Assembly: GCA_028280885.1 (NCBI GenBank)
Contig: JANQKY010000073.1
Span: forward strand, 1 to 64,000
DNA: 64,000 nucleotides
From: Tepidamorphus sp.
GTDB taxonomy: Bacteria > Pseudomonadota > Alphaproteobacteria > Rhizobiales > Tepidamorphaceae
Direction: 5' to 3'
Shown: piece by piece, positions 1-8,410 of the stretch
Layout: the number at the start of each line of letters is the position of its first letter
How positions within the stretch are numbered: the stretch's first letter is position 1
The notes under the pieces: model-generated
Told to the model about the DNA's origin: nothing
Databases searched by the model: none
What the model saw: only the letters and a program-made list of their open reading frames with translations
Translations under genes and position numbers: made by a program

Positions 1-30
1 ACGTCGATTAAGCGCTTGTCTGGTATAACA

Positions 31-85
31 TTTTCGGCAAACGACGGTAGCGGGACGCGGACTCGCCACCGTCGTTTGCCGAAAA
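31..85. repeat. long perfect inverted repeat (hairpin element)
   Basis: Two perfect 18-base arms (31-48 and 68-85, beginning TTTTCGGCAAAC) flank a 19-base loop. It lies just downstream of the first TetR gene, which ends at 176 on the minus strand. In either reading direction the stem ends in A residues rather than a T tract, so it is not a textbook intrinsic terminator. It could be an interspersed palindromic element or a processed RNA hairpin. Bases 86-175 show nothing recognisable. Confidence 0.8.
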
Positions 86-175
86 CGCCAGGTCAGGCAA
101 TCGGGTAACCGACGTCGCCGGAGTTAAACCGGACAGTGGTGGAGCGGATTGGGGAAGCGGGTCTGCGCGCGCCTC

Positions 176-835
176 TCAGCGGGGCCTCAAACCGTCCAGA
201 AAGACCGTCATCAGGGTTGCCTCGGCACCGTCGAGCGGATCGGCGGAGGGGGCGGGGTCTTCACCATCCCCCAGCACGGCCCTGACCTGCACGTCGAAAT
301 CGGCGTAGTGCTGTGTCGTCGCCCAGATCATGAAGATCAGGTGGACCGGGTCGGCATGGTTGAGCCGGCCCGCCTCGATCCAGCCGCGGATGACACAGGC
401 CTTGCGGTCGACCAGGTCCTTCAGCGGTCCGCGCAGGAATTCGCCGATGACCGGCGCCCCGTGCAGGATCTCGTTGGCGAACAGGCGCGAGGCCTCCGGC
501 ATGTCGCGGCTCAGGTCGAGTTTCAGGCGAATGTATTTCGAGATTTCCGCGATCGGATCACCATCCGCGTCGAGTTCCTCCAGCGGCGCCAGCCACGTCT
601 CCAGGATCGCTTCGAGAACGGCCCGGTAAATGTCCTGCTTGCGGCGGAAATAGTAGAGCAGGTTCGGCTTCGACATGCCCGCCTTTTCGGCGATCTGGTC
701 AAGCGTCGACCCGCGAAAGCCATAGGCCGAAAACACGTCGAGCGCCGCGTCGAGAATGATCTTGCGGTTGATCTCCTGAATGCGCGTTCGCGGCTTGCCG
801 CCACTCTTTCGGCCATCTGGCAGCGGACCTGTCAT
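176..835 (-). CDS. TetR family regulator, RutR-like
   Basis: 219 residues, the usual size for RutR. The N-terminal helix-turn-helix lies at about residues 25-70 and includes LDQIAEKAGMSKPNLLYYF. The C-terminal ligand domain carries the MIWATTQHYADFDVQV segment, which is typical of RutR-type proteins that sense uracil or thymine in the pyrimidine-degradation regulon. It lies 18 bases downstream of a second, similar TetR gene on the same strand and is probably cotranscribed with it. The start is an ATG. RutR-box operators at 1622-1672 and the adjacent pyrimidine catabolic genes support the assignment. Which of the two paralogues is the true RutR cannot be decided from sequence. Confidence 0.85.
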   Translation of the reverse strand: MTGPLPDGRKSGGKPRTRIQEINRKIILDAALDVFSAYGFRGSTLDQIAEKAGMSKPNLLYYFRRKQDIYRAVLEAILETWLAPLEELDADGDPIAEISKYIRLKLDLSRDMPEASRLFANEILHGAPVIGEFLRGPLKDLVDRKACVIRGWIEAGRLNHADPVHLIFMIWATTQHYADFDVQVRAVLGDGEDPAPSADPLDGAEATLMTVFLDGLRPR

Positions 836-853
836 TGCCGTTTCGGCCTCCGG

Positions 854-1591
854 TTACAGCGAGCGGATCGACGGCCGCGCGCGTGGCGGGCCGCTCGTTT
901 CCGGCTGATCCGGACCACCCTTGGCGCCGATGCCGCGCAGGATGATCTCGACGACATTCGTCTTCGCCTCGGCGAACTGGTCGTCCGACAGCGGCGCGCC
1001 GCCGTTCAGGGTCGCGATCTGGTGGCCGAAATCGGCGTAGTGCTGGGTCGTCGCCCAGATCATGTAGAGCAGATATTCCGGATTGATCGGCGCGATCCTG
1101 CCGGTATCGATCCAGCGCTGGATGACGGCGACACGCGTGTCGGTCCACTCCCGGAGCGTCGTCTCCAGATAGTCCTGGATCACCGGCGCCCGGTGCAGGA
1201 TCTCGTTTGCCCAGACCTTCGAGCCCATCGGATGGGCCCGTGAGATATCCATCTTCTCGTTGATGTAGCGGGTCAGCGCCTCGACGGGATCGTCGCTTTC
1301 ATCGAAGGATTCCGCCGAGCGCAGCCAGATATTGAAGATATCGTCGACGACGCGCCGGTAGAGCGCCAGCTTGGTCGGAAAATAATAATGCAGATTGGCC
1401 TTCGGCAGCCCGGCCCGCTCGGCGATCATCGCCGTGGTCGCGCCCTTGAAACCGTATTCGGCGAACACCGCCTCGGCCGCCTTCAGGATCGCCGCCTCGT
1501 TTTCCTGGCGCACGCCGCCGCGGTTATCGGGTTTGCGGGTATCGGGCCTGGATCCCGCCGCCCGTTTCGTGTTTGCCGCCTGCCTGTGCAT
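854..1591 (-). CDS. rutR: TetR family regulator, RutR-like (second paralogue)
   Basis: A second RutR-type repressor, 245 residues from the ATG at 1591 (a TTG at 1612 would add seven residues). The HTH includes TTAMIAERAGLPKANLHYYF. The C-terminal domain shares MIWATTQHYADFGHQI with its downstream neighbour, so the two look like a tandem duplication. A Lys/Arg/Gln-rich tail precedes the HTH. It is divergent from mmsA and the pyrimidine catabolic genes, and two RutR-box palindromes lie between them, the nearer about 30 bases upstream of this ATG. Autorepression and control of the divergent operon are expected. In E. coli RutR, uracil or thymine releases the protein from DNA. Confidence 0.82.
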   Translation of the reverse strand: MHRQAANTKRAAGSRPDTRKPDNRGGVRQENEAAILKAAEAVFAEYGFKGATTAMIAERAGLPKANLHYYFPTKLALYRRVVDDIFNIWLRSAESFDESDDPVEALTRYINEKMDISRAHPMGSKVWANEILHRAPVIQDYLETTLREWTDTRVAVIQRWIDTGRIAPINPEYLLYMIWATTQHYADFGHQIATLNGGAPLSDDQFAEAKTNVVEIILRGIGAKGGPDQPETSGPPRARPSIRSL

Positions 1592-1621
1592 AAAAGCCGC
1601 TTTCCGGTCCAAATTTTGGTC

Positions 1622-1637
1622 TTGACCATTTGGTCAG
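1622..1637. promoter_or_regulatory. RutR-type operator 1
   Basis: TTGACCATTTGGTCAG matches the established RutR consensus TTGACCA-N2-TGGTCAA at all but the last base. It sits between the divergent rutR-like gene and mmsA. Confidence 0.88.
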
Positions 1638-1656
1638 GTGGCCCTAGCGTTCAATC

Positions 1657-1672
1657 TTGACCACTTGGTCAA
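1657..1672. promoter_or_regulatory. RutR-type operator 2
   Basis: TTGACCACTTGGTCAA is a perfect match to the RutR consensus. Its centre is 35 bases from that of operator 1, a little over three helical turns, so two dimers could bind near one DNA face. mmsA starts 133 bases downstream. Confidence 0.92.
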
Positions 1673-1804
1673 CTCTGGCAGATTCCGACCGCCCTGGCAA
1701 TAAAGCGGCTCTCGATCCGCGCGGGCGCGTCGGCATGGTGCCGGATTGCGGCCGGCGAGGGGCTTCGCGCCCCGGCGTCCGGCCGAACAGGAGGGGAGGA
1801 GTTC

Positions 1805-3301
1805 ATGGACAGGATTTCCAACGCCATCGGTGCGTCCTTGGCGCCGTCGGCGAGCGAGCGCGTGGCCGCGGTGTTCAACCCGGCGACCGGCGAACAGGTG
1901 GCCGAACTGCCCCTTTCGACCGTTGCCGAGGTCGACGCGGCGGTTGCTGCCGCCAAGGCCGCCGCGCCCGAGTGGGGCCGCACGCCGCCCTTGAAGCGCG
2001 CCCGCATCATGTTCAAGTTCAAGGAACTGCTCGACCGCCATGCCGAGGATCTCGCCCGCGCGATCTCGCGCGAACACGGCAAGACCCATGACGATGCGCT
2101 CGGCGAGGTGACCCGCGGCATCGAGGTGGTCGAATTCGCCTGCGGCATCCCGCATCTGCTGAAGGGTGAGTACAGCCGCAATGTCGGCCCCGACATCGAT
2201 TCCTATTCCGACCGCCAGCCGCTGGGCGTCGTTGCCGGCATCACGCCGTTCAACTTCCCCGCCATGGTGCCGATGTGGATGTATCCGGTCGCGATCGCCT
2301 GCGGCAACACCTTCGTCTTGAAGCCGTCGGAGCGCGACCCCTCCGCGCCGATGCTCGCCTATGAGCTGTTCCGCGAGGCCGGACTGCCCGACGGTGTTCT
2401 GAATATTGTCCACGGCGACAAGGAGGCCGTCGACGCGATCCTCGACCATCCCGACATCAAGGCCGTCAGCTTCGTCGGCTCCACGCCGATCGCCCAATAT
2501 GTCTATTCGCGCGGCACCGCGGCCGGCAAGCGCGTTCAGGCGCTCGGCGGGGCCAAGAACCACATGATCGTCATGCCCGACGCCGATATCGACAAGGCCG
2601 CCGACGCGCTGATGGGCGCCGGCTATGGGTCTGCCGGCGAGCGCTGCATGGCGGTCTCGGTCGCCGTGCCGATCGGCGAGGAGACGGCAGGCAAGCTCGT
2701 CGAGACGCTGATCCCGAAGGTCCGGGCGCTGAAGATCGGCCCCTCGACCGATCCCGACGCCGAGATGGGGCCGCTGGTCACCGAGCAGCATCTGAACAAG
2801 GTGCTCGGCCTGATCGACAAGGGCGTCGAGGAGGGGGCTGATCTCGTCGTCGACGGGCGCGGCTTCACGCTGCAGGGCTATGAGAACGGCTATTTCGTCG
2901 GCGGCTCGCTGTTCGACAAGGTGACGCCGGAGATGGAGATCTACAAGCAGGAGATCTTCGGGCCGGTGCTGTCGGTGCTGCGGGCGCAGTCCTTCGGCGA
3001 GGCGGTCGATCTGATCAACCGCCATGAGTATGGCAACGGCACGGCGATCTTCACCCGGGACGGCGATGCCGCGCGCGCCTTCGCCGACGGCATCGAGGTC
3101 GGCATGGTCGGCGTCAACGTGCCGATCCCGGTGCCGGTCGCCTATCATTCCTTCGGCGGCTGGAAGCGCTCGCTGTTTGGCGATCATTCGATCTACGGCC
3201 CGGAGGGCGTGCGCTTCTACACCCGCCTGAAGACGGTGACGACCCGCTGGCCGGGCGGCATCAAGGACGGGGCGGCCTTCGCGTTTCCGACGATGAACTA
3301 A
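1805..3301 (+). CDS. mmsA: CoA-acylating methylmalonate-semialdehyde dehydrogenase
   Basis: 498 residues, full length for the MmsA/IolA branch of the aldehyde dehydrogenase superfamily. The enzyme oxidises malonate or methylmalonate semialdehyde with NAD and CoA, giving acetyl-CoA or propionyl-CoA plus CO2. [18 protein letters not shown] (NAD/CoA region), FVGSTPIA and the catalytic cysteine (about residue 281) in [14 protein letters not shown] are visible. GGAGGGGAGG lies just upstream of the ATG. In this setting it would consume the semialdehydes formed from beta-alanine (uracil) or beta-aminoisobutyrate (thymine). It is the first gene behind the RutR operators. Myo-inositol or valine catabolism use the same family, but the neighbours favour pyrimidine use. 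Confidence 0.93.
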   Translation: MDRISNAIGASLAPSASERVAAVFNPATGEQVAELPLSTVAEVDAAVAAAKAAAPEWGRTPPLKRARIMFKFKELLDRHAEDLARAISREHGKTHDDALGEVTRGIEVVEFACGIPHLLKGEYSRNVGPDIDSYSDRQPLGVVAGITPFNFPAMVPMWMYPVAIACGNTFVLKPSERDPSAPMLAYELFREAGLPDGVLNIVHGDKEAVDAILDHPDIKAVSFVGSTPIAQYVYSRGTAAGKRVQALGGAKNHMIVMPDADIDKAADALMGAGYGSAGERCMAVSVAVPIGEETAGKLVETLIPKVRALKIGPSTDPDAEMGPLVTEQHLNKVLGLIDKGVEEGADLVVDGRGFTLQGYENGYFVGGSLFDKVTPEMEIYKQEIFGPVLSVLRAQSFGEAVDLINRHEYGNGTAIFTRDGDAARAFADGIEVGMVGVNVPIPVPVAYHSFGGWKRSLFGDHSIYGPEGVRFYTRLKTVTTRWPGGIKDGAAFAFPTMN

Positions 3302-3451
3302 AGGGGGACCATGGTGACGGGCGGCGTCGCGGTTTACAGCGATATCGCCGCGCCTTTTGGCGCGAGCCGCAGGCGAGCGTCTGGCCGTCTCAACACGCGT
3401 GACGGGGGCGATCCGAGCCGCGCCGTCACGGTAAAACCGGCAGGCGCCGGG

Positions 3452-3614
3452 GCTCCCCGATCCCGGCTCGGCCTTGCGGCCGTCCGGGATGACGAGGGAG
3501 GGGTTGGTCTGTATCGCACCCTCTCCCTCGTCATCCCGGCCGCAGGCCCACGGGTCTGCGCGAAGCGCTGCCCGAGGATAAACTCCGCCGGAGAGCCGGG
3601 ATCGGGGAACCCCG
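3452..3614. repeat. paired interspersed palindromic repeats (family A)
   Basis: Two inverted copies of a roughly 50-base element containing GATCCCGGCTCGGCCT and GTCCGGGATGACGAG. A perfect 17-base inverted repeat joins 3484-3500 to 3523-3539, and the outer parts (GCTCCCCGATCCCGGCTC, then GAGCCGGGATCGGGG near 3592-3606) also pair. Related copies occur near 8330-8380 and 29286-29425. They fill most of the 374-base gap between mmsA and the amidohydrolase; nothing else is seen there except a GGAG-type ribosome site before 3676. RNA copies would fold strongly. Confidence 0.8.
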
Positions 3615-3675
3615 ACGCCAACCAATTGACACACCAGGAAGGGACCGGACCCGGTCCGATTGGGAGAAACGATCC

Positions 3676-4926
3676 ATGACCACACCGGCGGACAATCTGC
3701 GCATCAACGGCGAGCGCCTCTGGGACACGCTGATGGAGATGGCCAAGATCGGCCCGGGCGTGCGCGGCGGCAACAACCGGCTGACGCTGACCGACGACGA
3801 CAAGAAGTCGCGTGAGCTGTTCATCTCGTGGTGCGAGGGCGCCGGCTGCACCACGACCTTCGATTCCATGGGCAACATCTTCGCCCGCCGCGAGGGCACC
3901 GATCCCTCGCTGCCGCCGGTGATGGTCGGCTCGCACCTCGACACCCAGCCGACCGGCGGCAAGTTCGACGGTGTGCTCGGCGTTCTGTCGGGCCTCGAGG
4001 TCATCCGCACGCTGAATGATCTCGGCATCCGGACGAAGCACCCGATCGAGGTCGTCGACTGGACCAACGAGGAGGGCTCGCGCTTTGCGCCCGCGATGAT
4101 CTCGTCCGGCGTCTTCGCCGGCGCCTATACCCAGGAGGAGGCCTATGCGTTGACCGACAAGGACGGCCTGACCTTCGGCGACGAACTGAAGCGCATCGGC
4201 TTCGTCGGCGAGGAAAAAGTCGGCACGCGGCCGCTCAAGGCGTTCTTCGAACTGCATATCGAGCAGGGCCCGATCCTCGAGGCCGAGGGCCTCGATGTCG
4301 GCGTCGTCACCCATGGCCAGGGCCAGCGCTGGTTCGACATCACGCTCACCGGCTTCGAGAGCCATGCCGGCACGACGCCGATGCCGCGCAGGCGCGATGC
4401 GCTCTTGGGCGCTTCGAAGCTCGTCCAGGCGGTCAACGAGATCGCCCTTGAGAATGCCCCGCACGCGGTCGGCACGGTCGGCATGCTCGACCTCTATCCC
4501 GGCTCGCGCAACGTCATTCCGGGCTCCGTCTCGATGACGGTCGACTTCCGCCACCCCGACGACGCGGTGTTGAAGTCTATGGCCGATGCGATGAAGGCGC
4601 GCCTTGCCGCGATCTGCGCCGAGGGCAAGCTCAGCGAGGAGACGAAGGAAGTCTTCTACTACGCCCCGGTCGCCTTCGACGAGACTTGCGTCGGCGCCGT
4701 GCGGCGCGCGGCCGAGCGGCTTGGCTACAAGCATCGCGACATCGTTTCGGGCGCCGGTCATGACGCCTGCTACATCGCCCGCGTCGCGCCGACCTCGATG
4801 GTCTTCTGCCCCTGCGTCGACGGCATCAGCCACAACGAGGACGAGGACATTTCGATGGAATGGGCCAAGGCCGGCACCGACGTGCTGTTCCACGCGGTGG
4901 TCGAGACGGCGGAGATCGTGGAGTGA
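3676..4926 (+). CDS. pydC: Zn-dependent amidohydrolase, N-carbamoyl-beta-alanine hydrolase type
   Basis: 416 residues, M20-family dinuclear hydrolase of the hydantoinase/carbamoylase subfamily (allantoate amidohydrolase, L-carbamoylase, beta-ureidopropionase). Metal-site motifs are visible: SHLDTQPTGGKFDG (His87, Asp89, Asp98) and TNEEGSRFAP (Glu132-Glu133). HIEQGP in the middle and GAGHDA near the C-terminus are also typical. Lying between semialdehyde dehydrogenase and dihydropyrimidinase, it most likely hydrolyses N-carbamoyl-beta-alanine to beta-alanine, CO2 and ammonia. The symbol is by role; substrate choice within this subfamily cannot be read reliably from motifs. Its TGA overlaps the ATG of the next gene. 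Confidence 0.86.
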   Translation: MTTPADNLRINGERLWDTLMEMAKIGPGVRGGNNRLTLTDDDKKSRELFISWCEGAGCTTTFDSMGNIFARREGTDPSLPPVMVGSHLDTQPTGGKFDGVLGVLSGLEVIRTLNDLGIRTKHPIEVVDWTNEEGSRFAPAMISSGVFAGAYTQEEAYALTDKDGLTFGDELKRIGFVGEEKVGTRPLKAFFELHIEQGPILEAEGLDVGVVTHGQGQRWFDITLTGFESHAGTTPMPRRRDALLGASKLVQAVNEIALENAPHAVGTVGMLDLYPGSRNVIPGSVSMTVDFRHPDDAVLKSMADAMKARLAAICAEGKLSEETKEVFYYAPVAFDETCVGAVRRAAERLGYKHRDIVSGAGHDACYIARVAPTSMVFCPCVDGISHNEDEDISMEWAKAGTDVLFHAVVETAEIVE

Positions 4927-5642
4927 TGACTGAGACTACAGGAAACCATCTATCGCCGACGAGTGCGGCAAAGTGGTATGACCTATTGAAAAAAATTTTC
5001 TCTGATATTCGCGGCCAGAAATATAAAAGTAAGAATGAAAAATTGAAAAGATATCGCGATTTATACAATGCGATTTCAAATATAAATAAAGATTACATTT
5101 CTATTTTTCAAAATTTTGTTGACGATATTATGCTGTTAGACCGGGAGGGGGATCTGGAGAGCATCAAGAAGAATTTCCTAGCGAAAAGGAGTCGAAAATC
5201 ATCGGATCGAACTTTAAGTAAGCAGTATGCTAGATCATATCTCAATTTATGTGAGGATATAGCGGAAAAGAGGTTTTTCGCAGCAATTATAATCTATTTT
5301 TATTATGAATCGGATGGAACGTTTTATAATTTTGATGATGAAATATTAGATGTGTACATCTGGTCGGCTGGTGAAAGAGGCGGGCTGTATGGTTGGGATT
5401 CAGCTTCCACCTCATTTTGGGGTATTATTCGATGTGAGGATGATCCAGAAATAGTGGCTCTTGAAGCAAAGAAGGTAATAGAGTCAATTGGCATTAGATT
5501 TGCGGTGGTTGAGCGGAAGTACTCCGAGTTAGAAGGTTGTTGGCGTCATTCGAAAGAACCGATAACTACAAAGATATCGAAACTCATCCTCAACCAGAAA
5601 AATAACGAGAAGATGACGGATGTTGAGCGGTTCGATGGGTAG
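4926..5642 (+). CDS. AT-rich orphan gene, unknown function
   Basis: 238 residues, starting at an ATG that overlaps the upstream TGA (ATGA), so it may be translationally coupled. I do not recognise the family. Base composition is unlike everything else here: line 5041-5100 has only 13 G+C of 60, whereas neighbours are strongly GC-rich, and it uses AT-rich codons (ATA, AAA, TTA). The protein is rich in Lys, Tyr, Phe and Ile, with a charged N-terminal third (LLKKIFSDIRGQKYKSKNEK), a hydrophobic-aromatic stretch FFAAIIIYFYYES near residues 119-131, then an acidic part and a Lys/Asn-rich tail. No signal peptide or clear catalytic motif is seen. The composition suggests recent acquisition, although it does not break the coding order. 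Dihydropyrimidinase follows after 62 bases with its own good ribosome site. Confidence 0.75.
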   Translation: MTETTGNHLSPTSAAKWYDLLKKIFSDIRGQKYKSKNEKLKRYRDLYNAISNINKDYISIFQNFVDDIMLLDREGDLESIKKNFLAKRSRKSSDRTLSKQYARSYLNLCEDIAEKRFFAAIIIYFYYESDGTFYNFDDEILDVYIWSAGERGGLYGWDSASTSFWGIIRCEDDPEIVALEAKKVIESIGIRFAVVERKYSELEGCWRHSKEPITTKISKLILNQKNNEKMTDVERFDG

Positions 5643-5704
5643 TTTCCGGAGCAACAAGTGCTGGATATCGGCTTTTATAGCCTAGTTGAAATGAGGAGAA
5701 CACC

Positions 5705-7159
5705 ATGTCGACAGTCATCAAGGGCGGTACGGTCGTCACCGCCGATCTGACCTACCAGGCCGATATCCTGGTCGAGGCCGGCAAGATCGCCGGGATCGGG
5801 CCGAACCTCTCCGGCGACACGGTTCTCGACGCAACGGGCTGCTACATCATGCCCGGCGGCATCGATCCGCATACCCATCTCGAAATGCCCTTCATGGGCA
5901 CTTATTCCTCCGACGATTTCGAAAGCGGCACGCGCGCGGCGTTGTCGGGCGGCACCACCATGGTCGTCGACTTCGCGCTGCCGGCGCCCGACCAGTCGCT
6001 GCTCGAAGCGATCCAAATGTGGGACAACAAGTCGACGCGGGCCAATTGCGACTACTCCTTCCACATGGCGATCACCTGGTGGGGCGAGCAGGTCTTCAAC
6101 GAGATGGAGACCGTCGTCCGCGACAAGGGCATCAACACGTTCAAGCATTTCATGGCCTACAAGGGCGCGCTGATGGTGGACGACGACGAGATGTTCGCCT
6201 CCTTCCAGCGCTGCGCCGAACTCGGCGCCCTGCCGCTCGTCCATGCCGAGAACGGCGACGTCGTCGCCCAGCTTCAGGCCAAGCTGATGGCGGAGGGCAA
6301 CAACGGGCCGGAGGCGCATGCCTATTCGCGGCCGGCCGAGGTCGAGGGCGAGGCGACCAACCGCGCCATCATGATCGCCGACATGGCCGGCGTGCCGGTC
6401 TATATCGTCCACACCTCCTGCGAACAGGCGCACGAGGCGATCCGCCGGGCCCGGCAGAAGGGCATCCGCGCCTATGGCGAGCCGCTGATCCAGCATCTGA
6501 CGCTGGATGAAAGCGAATATTCCAATCCCGACTGGGACCACGCGGCCCGGCGGGTGATGTCGCCGCCGTTCCGCGACAAGAAGCATCAGGATTCGCTCTG
6601 GGCGGGTCTCGCCGCCGGCTCCCTGCAGGTCGTAGCCACCGACCACTGCGCCTTCACCACCGAGCAGAAGCGCTACGGCGTCGGCGATTTCACCAAGATC
6701 CCCAACGGCACCGGCGGTCTGGAGGACCGCATGCCGATGCTGTGGACATATGGTGTGGAAACCGGCCGGCTGACGATGAACGAGTTCGTCGCCGTGACGT
6801 CGACGAATATCGCCAAGATCCTCAACGTCTATCCGCAGAAGGGCGCGCTGCTGGAAGGCTCGGACGCCGATATCGTCGTCTGGGATCCGGCGAAGGAAAA
6901 GACGATCTCGGTTGCGACCCAGCAATCGGCGATCGACTACAACGTCTTCGAGGGCAAGCAGGTGAAGGGCCTGCCGCGCTATGTGATGACCCGCGGGGTG
7001 GTGTCGATCGAGGACGGCGACATAAAGACCCGCGAGGGCCACGGCCAGTTCGTCGCCCGCGAGCCGTTCCAGGCCGTCAACACCGCGCTGTCGACCTGGA
7101 AGGAACTGACCGCGCCGCGCAAGATCGAGCGCCGCGGCATTCCGGCAAGCGGCGTTTGA
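5705..7159 (+). CDS. hydA: dihydropyrimidinase / D-hydantoinase
   Basis: 484 residues, full length for the cyclic amidohydrolase family. It opens the ring of 5,6-dihydrouracil or dihydrothymine to the N-carbamoyl beta-amino acid. Binuclear metal ligands are visible: DPHTHLEM (His56, His58), the carboxylatable lysine in KHFMAYKG (Lys153) and Asp313 in ATDHCAF. The ATG is preceded by ATGAGGAGAACACC, a strong ribosome site, so translation should not depend on the AT-rich gene upstream. Its product is the substrate of the amidohydrolase encoded at 3676-4926. Confidence 0.94.
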   Translation: MSTVIKGGTVVTADLTYQADILVEAGKIAGIGPNLSGDTVLDATGCYIMPGGIDPHTHLEMPFMGTYSSDDFESGTRAALSGGTTMVVDFALPAPDQSLLEAIQMWDNKSTRANCDYSFHMAITWWGEQVFNEMETVVRDKGINTFKHFMAYKGALMVDDDEMFASFQRCAELGALPLVHAENGDVVAQLQAKLMAEGNNGPEAHAYSRPAEVEGEATNRAIMIADMAGVPVYIVHTSCEQAHEAIRRARQKGIRAYGEPLIQHLTLDESEYSNPDWDHAARRVMSPPFRDKKHQDSLWAGLAAGSLQVVATDHCAFTTEQKRYGVGDFTKIPNGTGGLEDRMPMLWTYGVETGRLTMNEFVAVTSTNIAKILNVYPQKGALLEGSDADIVVWDPAKEKTISVATQQSAIDYNVFEGKQVKGLPRYVMTRGVVSIEDGDIKTREGHGQFVAREPFQAVNTALSTWKELTAPRKIERRGIPASGV

Positions 7160-7240
7160 GGGAAGGCCGGCGATGCCTGCCACCACACTCCGCAACCGCG
7201 TCACGCGTCATCACTGCGACCGACAGGGTGGCGCGGGCCG

Positions 7241-8029
7241 ATGAGCGAAGCCGCATCCGTCGTCTCCGCCAAGGGGCTTAGCCTCACCTTCGAGACCGCC
7301 GACGGGCCCGTGCACGCGCTGTCGAATGTCGATCTCGACATTGAACGCGGCGAGTTTGTCTCCTTTATCGGCCCCTCCGGCTGCGGCAAGACCACGCTGC
7401 TGCGCGTCATCGCCGATCTCGAGCAGCCGACCGGCGGCGCGATCACGGTGAACGGGGTCAGCCCGCACGCGGCCCGCTCGGCGCGTGCCTATGGCTATGT
7501 GTTCCAGGCCGCGGCGCTTTATCCCTGGCGCTCGATCGCCCGCAACGTCGCCCTGCCGCTGGAGATCATGGGCGTGCCGAAGGTGGAGCAGAGGGAGCGC
7601 GTCGCCCGCAATCTCGATCTCGTCAACCTGACCGGCTTCGAGGGCAAGTTCCCCTGGCAATTGTCGGGCGGCATGCAGCAGCGCGCCTCGATCGCCCGGG
7701 CGCTGTCCTTCGATCCGGATCTCCTGTTGATGGACGAGCCGTTCGGCGCGCTCGACGAGATCGTCCGCGATCATTTGAACGAGCAGCTTCTCAAGCTCTG
7801 GGACAAGACCGAGAAGACGGTGGTCTTCGTGACCCACTCGATCCCCGAGGCGGTGTTCCTGTCGACGCGCATCGTTGTCATGTCGCCGCGGCCGGGGCGG
7901 GTGCACGACATCGTCACCTCCGATTTGCCGCGCGACCGCACGCTCGACATCCGCGAGACGCCGGAATTCCTGGAAATCGCCCATCGCGTGCGCGAGGGGT
8001 TGAGAGCGGGGCATTCCTATGAGGATTGA
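7241..8029 (+). CDS. ABC importer ATP-binding protein, NitT/TauT/ThiZ type
   Basis: 262 residues. Walker A is GPSGCGKT at residues 44-51, the signature is LSGGMQQR at 141-148 and Walker B is LLLMDEP at 161-167. The sequence matches the nitrate/sulfonate/pyrimidine-precursor (NitT/TauT) class. It would energise the two permeases encoded at 8411-10401 with the binding protein at 10447-11439. The 381-base gap to the first permease is filled by palindromic repeats, which is unusual inside a transporter operon. Linkage to dihydropyrimidinase suggests import of a pyrimidine or related ring compound. Confidence 0.92.
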   Translation: MSEAASVVSAKGLSLTFETADGPVHALSNVDLDIERGEFVSFIGPSGCGKTTLLRVIADLEQPTGGAITVNGVSPHAARSARAYGYVFQAAALYPWRSIARNVALPLEIMGVPKVEQRERVARNLDLVNLTGFEGKFPWQLSGGMQQRASIARALSFDPDLLLMDEPFGALDEIVRDHLNEQLLKLWDKTEKTVVFVTHSIPEAVFLSTRIVVMSPRPGRVHDIVTSDLPRDRTLDIRETPEFLEIAHRVREGLRAGHSYED

Positions 8030-8095
8030 ACCGGCGTTCGAACTGGGGTTGCGGCCGGTATCGGTTTGGCCGGCATCGAGCCGGCCAAACCGATG

Positions 8096-8257
8096 TCCCC
8101 TCACCCCGACCCTCTCCCGCAAGGGGAGAGGGGGCGATAGCTGTACGGTGGGCGGAACAACAGATCCACCTTGCTGCTTGGGAATGCGTTTAAAGCCACC
8201 TGGCACGGTGGCCGCACTCCCTCTCCCCTCGCGGGAGAGGGCTGGGGTGAGGGGGGC
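8096..8257. repeat. paired CCTCTCCC/GGGAGAGG repeats (family B)
   Basis: Two inverted copies: TCACCCCGACCCTCTCCC followed by GGGGAGAGGG (8096-8132), and CCCTCTCCCCTCGCGGGAGA followed by GGCTGGGGTGAGGGG (8219-8257). Each is a hairpin, and the two also pair with each other. This is a widespread proteobacterial interspersed palindrome; another pair is at 29457-29644. Between the copies, GCCACCTGGCACGGTGGC forms a further small hairpin. No gene is seen in 8030-8410. Confidence 0.85.
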
Positions 8258-8262
8258 CGCCC

Positions 8263-8310
8263 GCAGGGCGGCTTCGATGGCGCCGGAGGCGGCATCGAAA
8301 CAACGGTCTG
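8263..8310. repeat. interspersed repeat, family C copy
   Basis: GGCGGCTTCGATGGCGCCGG and GAGGCGGCATCGAAAC resemble the units at 11530-11596 and, inverted, at 40995-41060. It is part of the repeat mosaic between the ATPase and permease genes. Confidence 0.6.
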
Positions 8311-8329
8311 TCTTCAACCCCGCAGGCTC

Positions 8330-8380
8330 GGAGGTTCTCCGATCCCGGCTCGCCCCGCGGCCGTCCGGGATGACGAGCGA
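8330..8380. repeat. interspersed repeat, family A copy
   Basis: TTCTCCGATCCCGGCTCGCC followed by CGTCCGGGATGACGAGCGAT is a single copy of the element described at 3452-3614. It ends about 30 bases before the first permease start. Confidence 0.75.
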
Positions 8381-8410
8381 TGGGTCCGTGCTCGCTCGGC
8401 GAGGCCCCAG

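Noticed and set aside
3311..3679. 122-codon frame between mmsA and the amidohydrolase
   Set aside because: It consists almost wholly of palindromic repeat DNA and overlaps the next start.
1634..3685. Long open frame opposite mmsA
   Set aside because: Composition is Arg/Ala/Asp-rich shadow of a GC-rich gene with a clear family match on the other strand.
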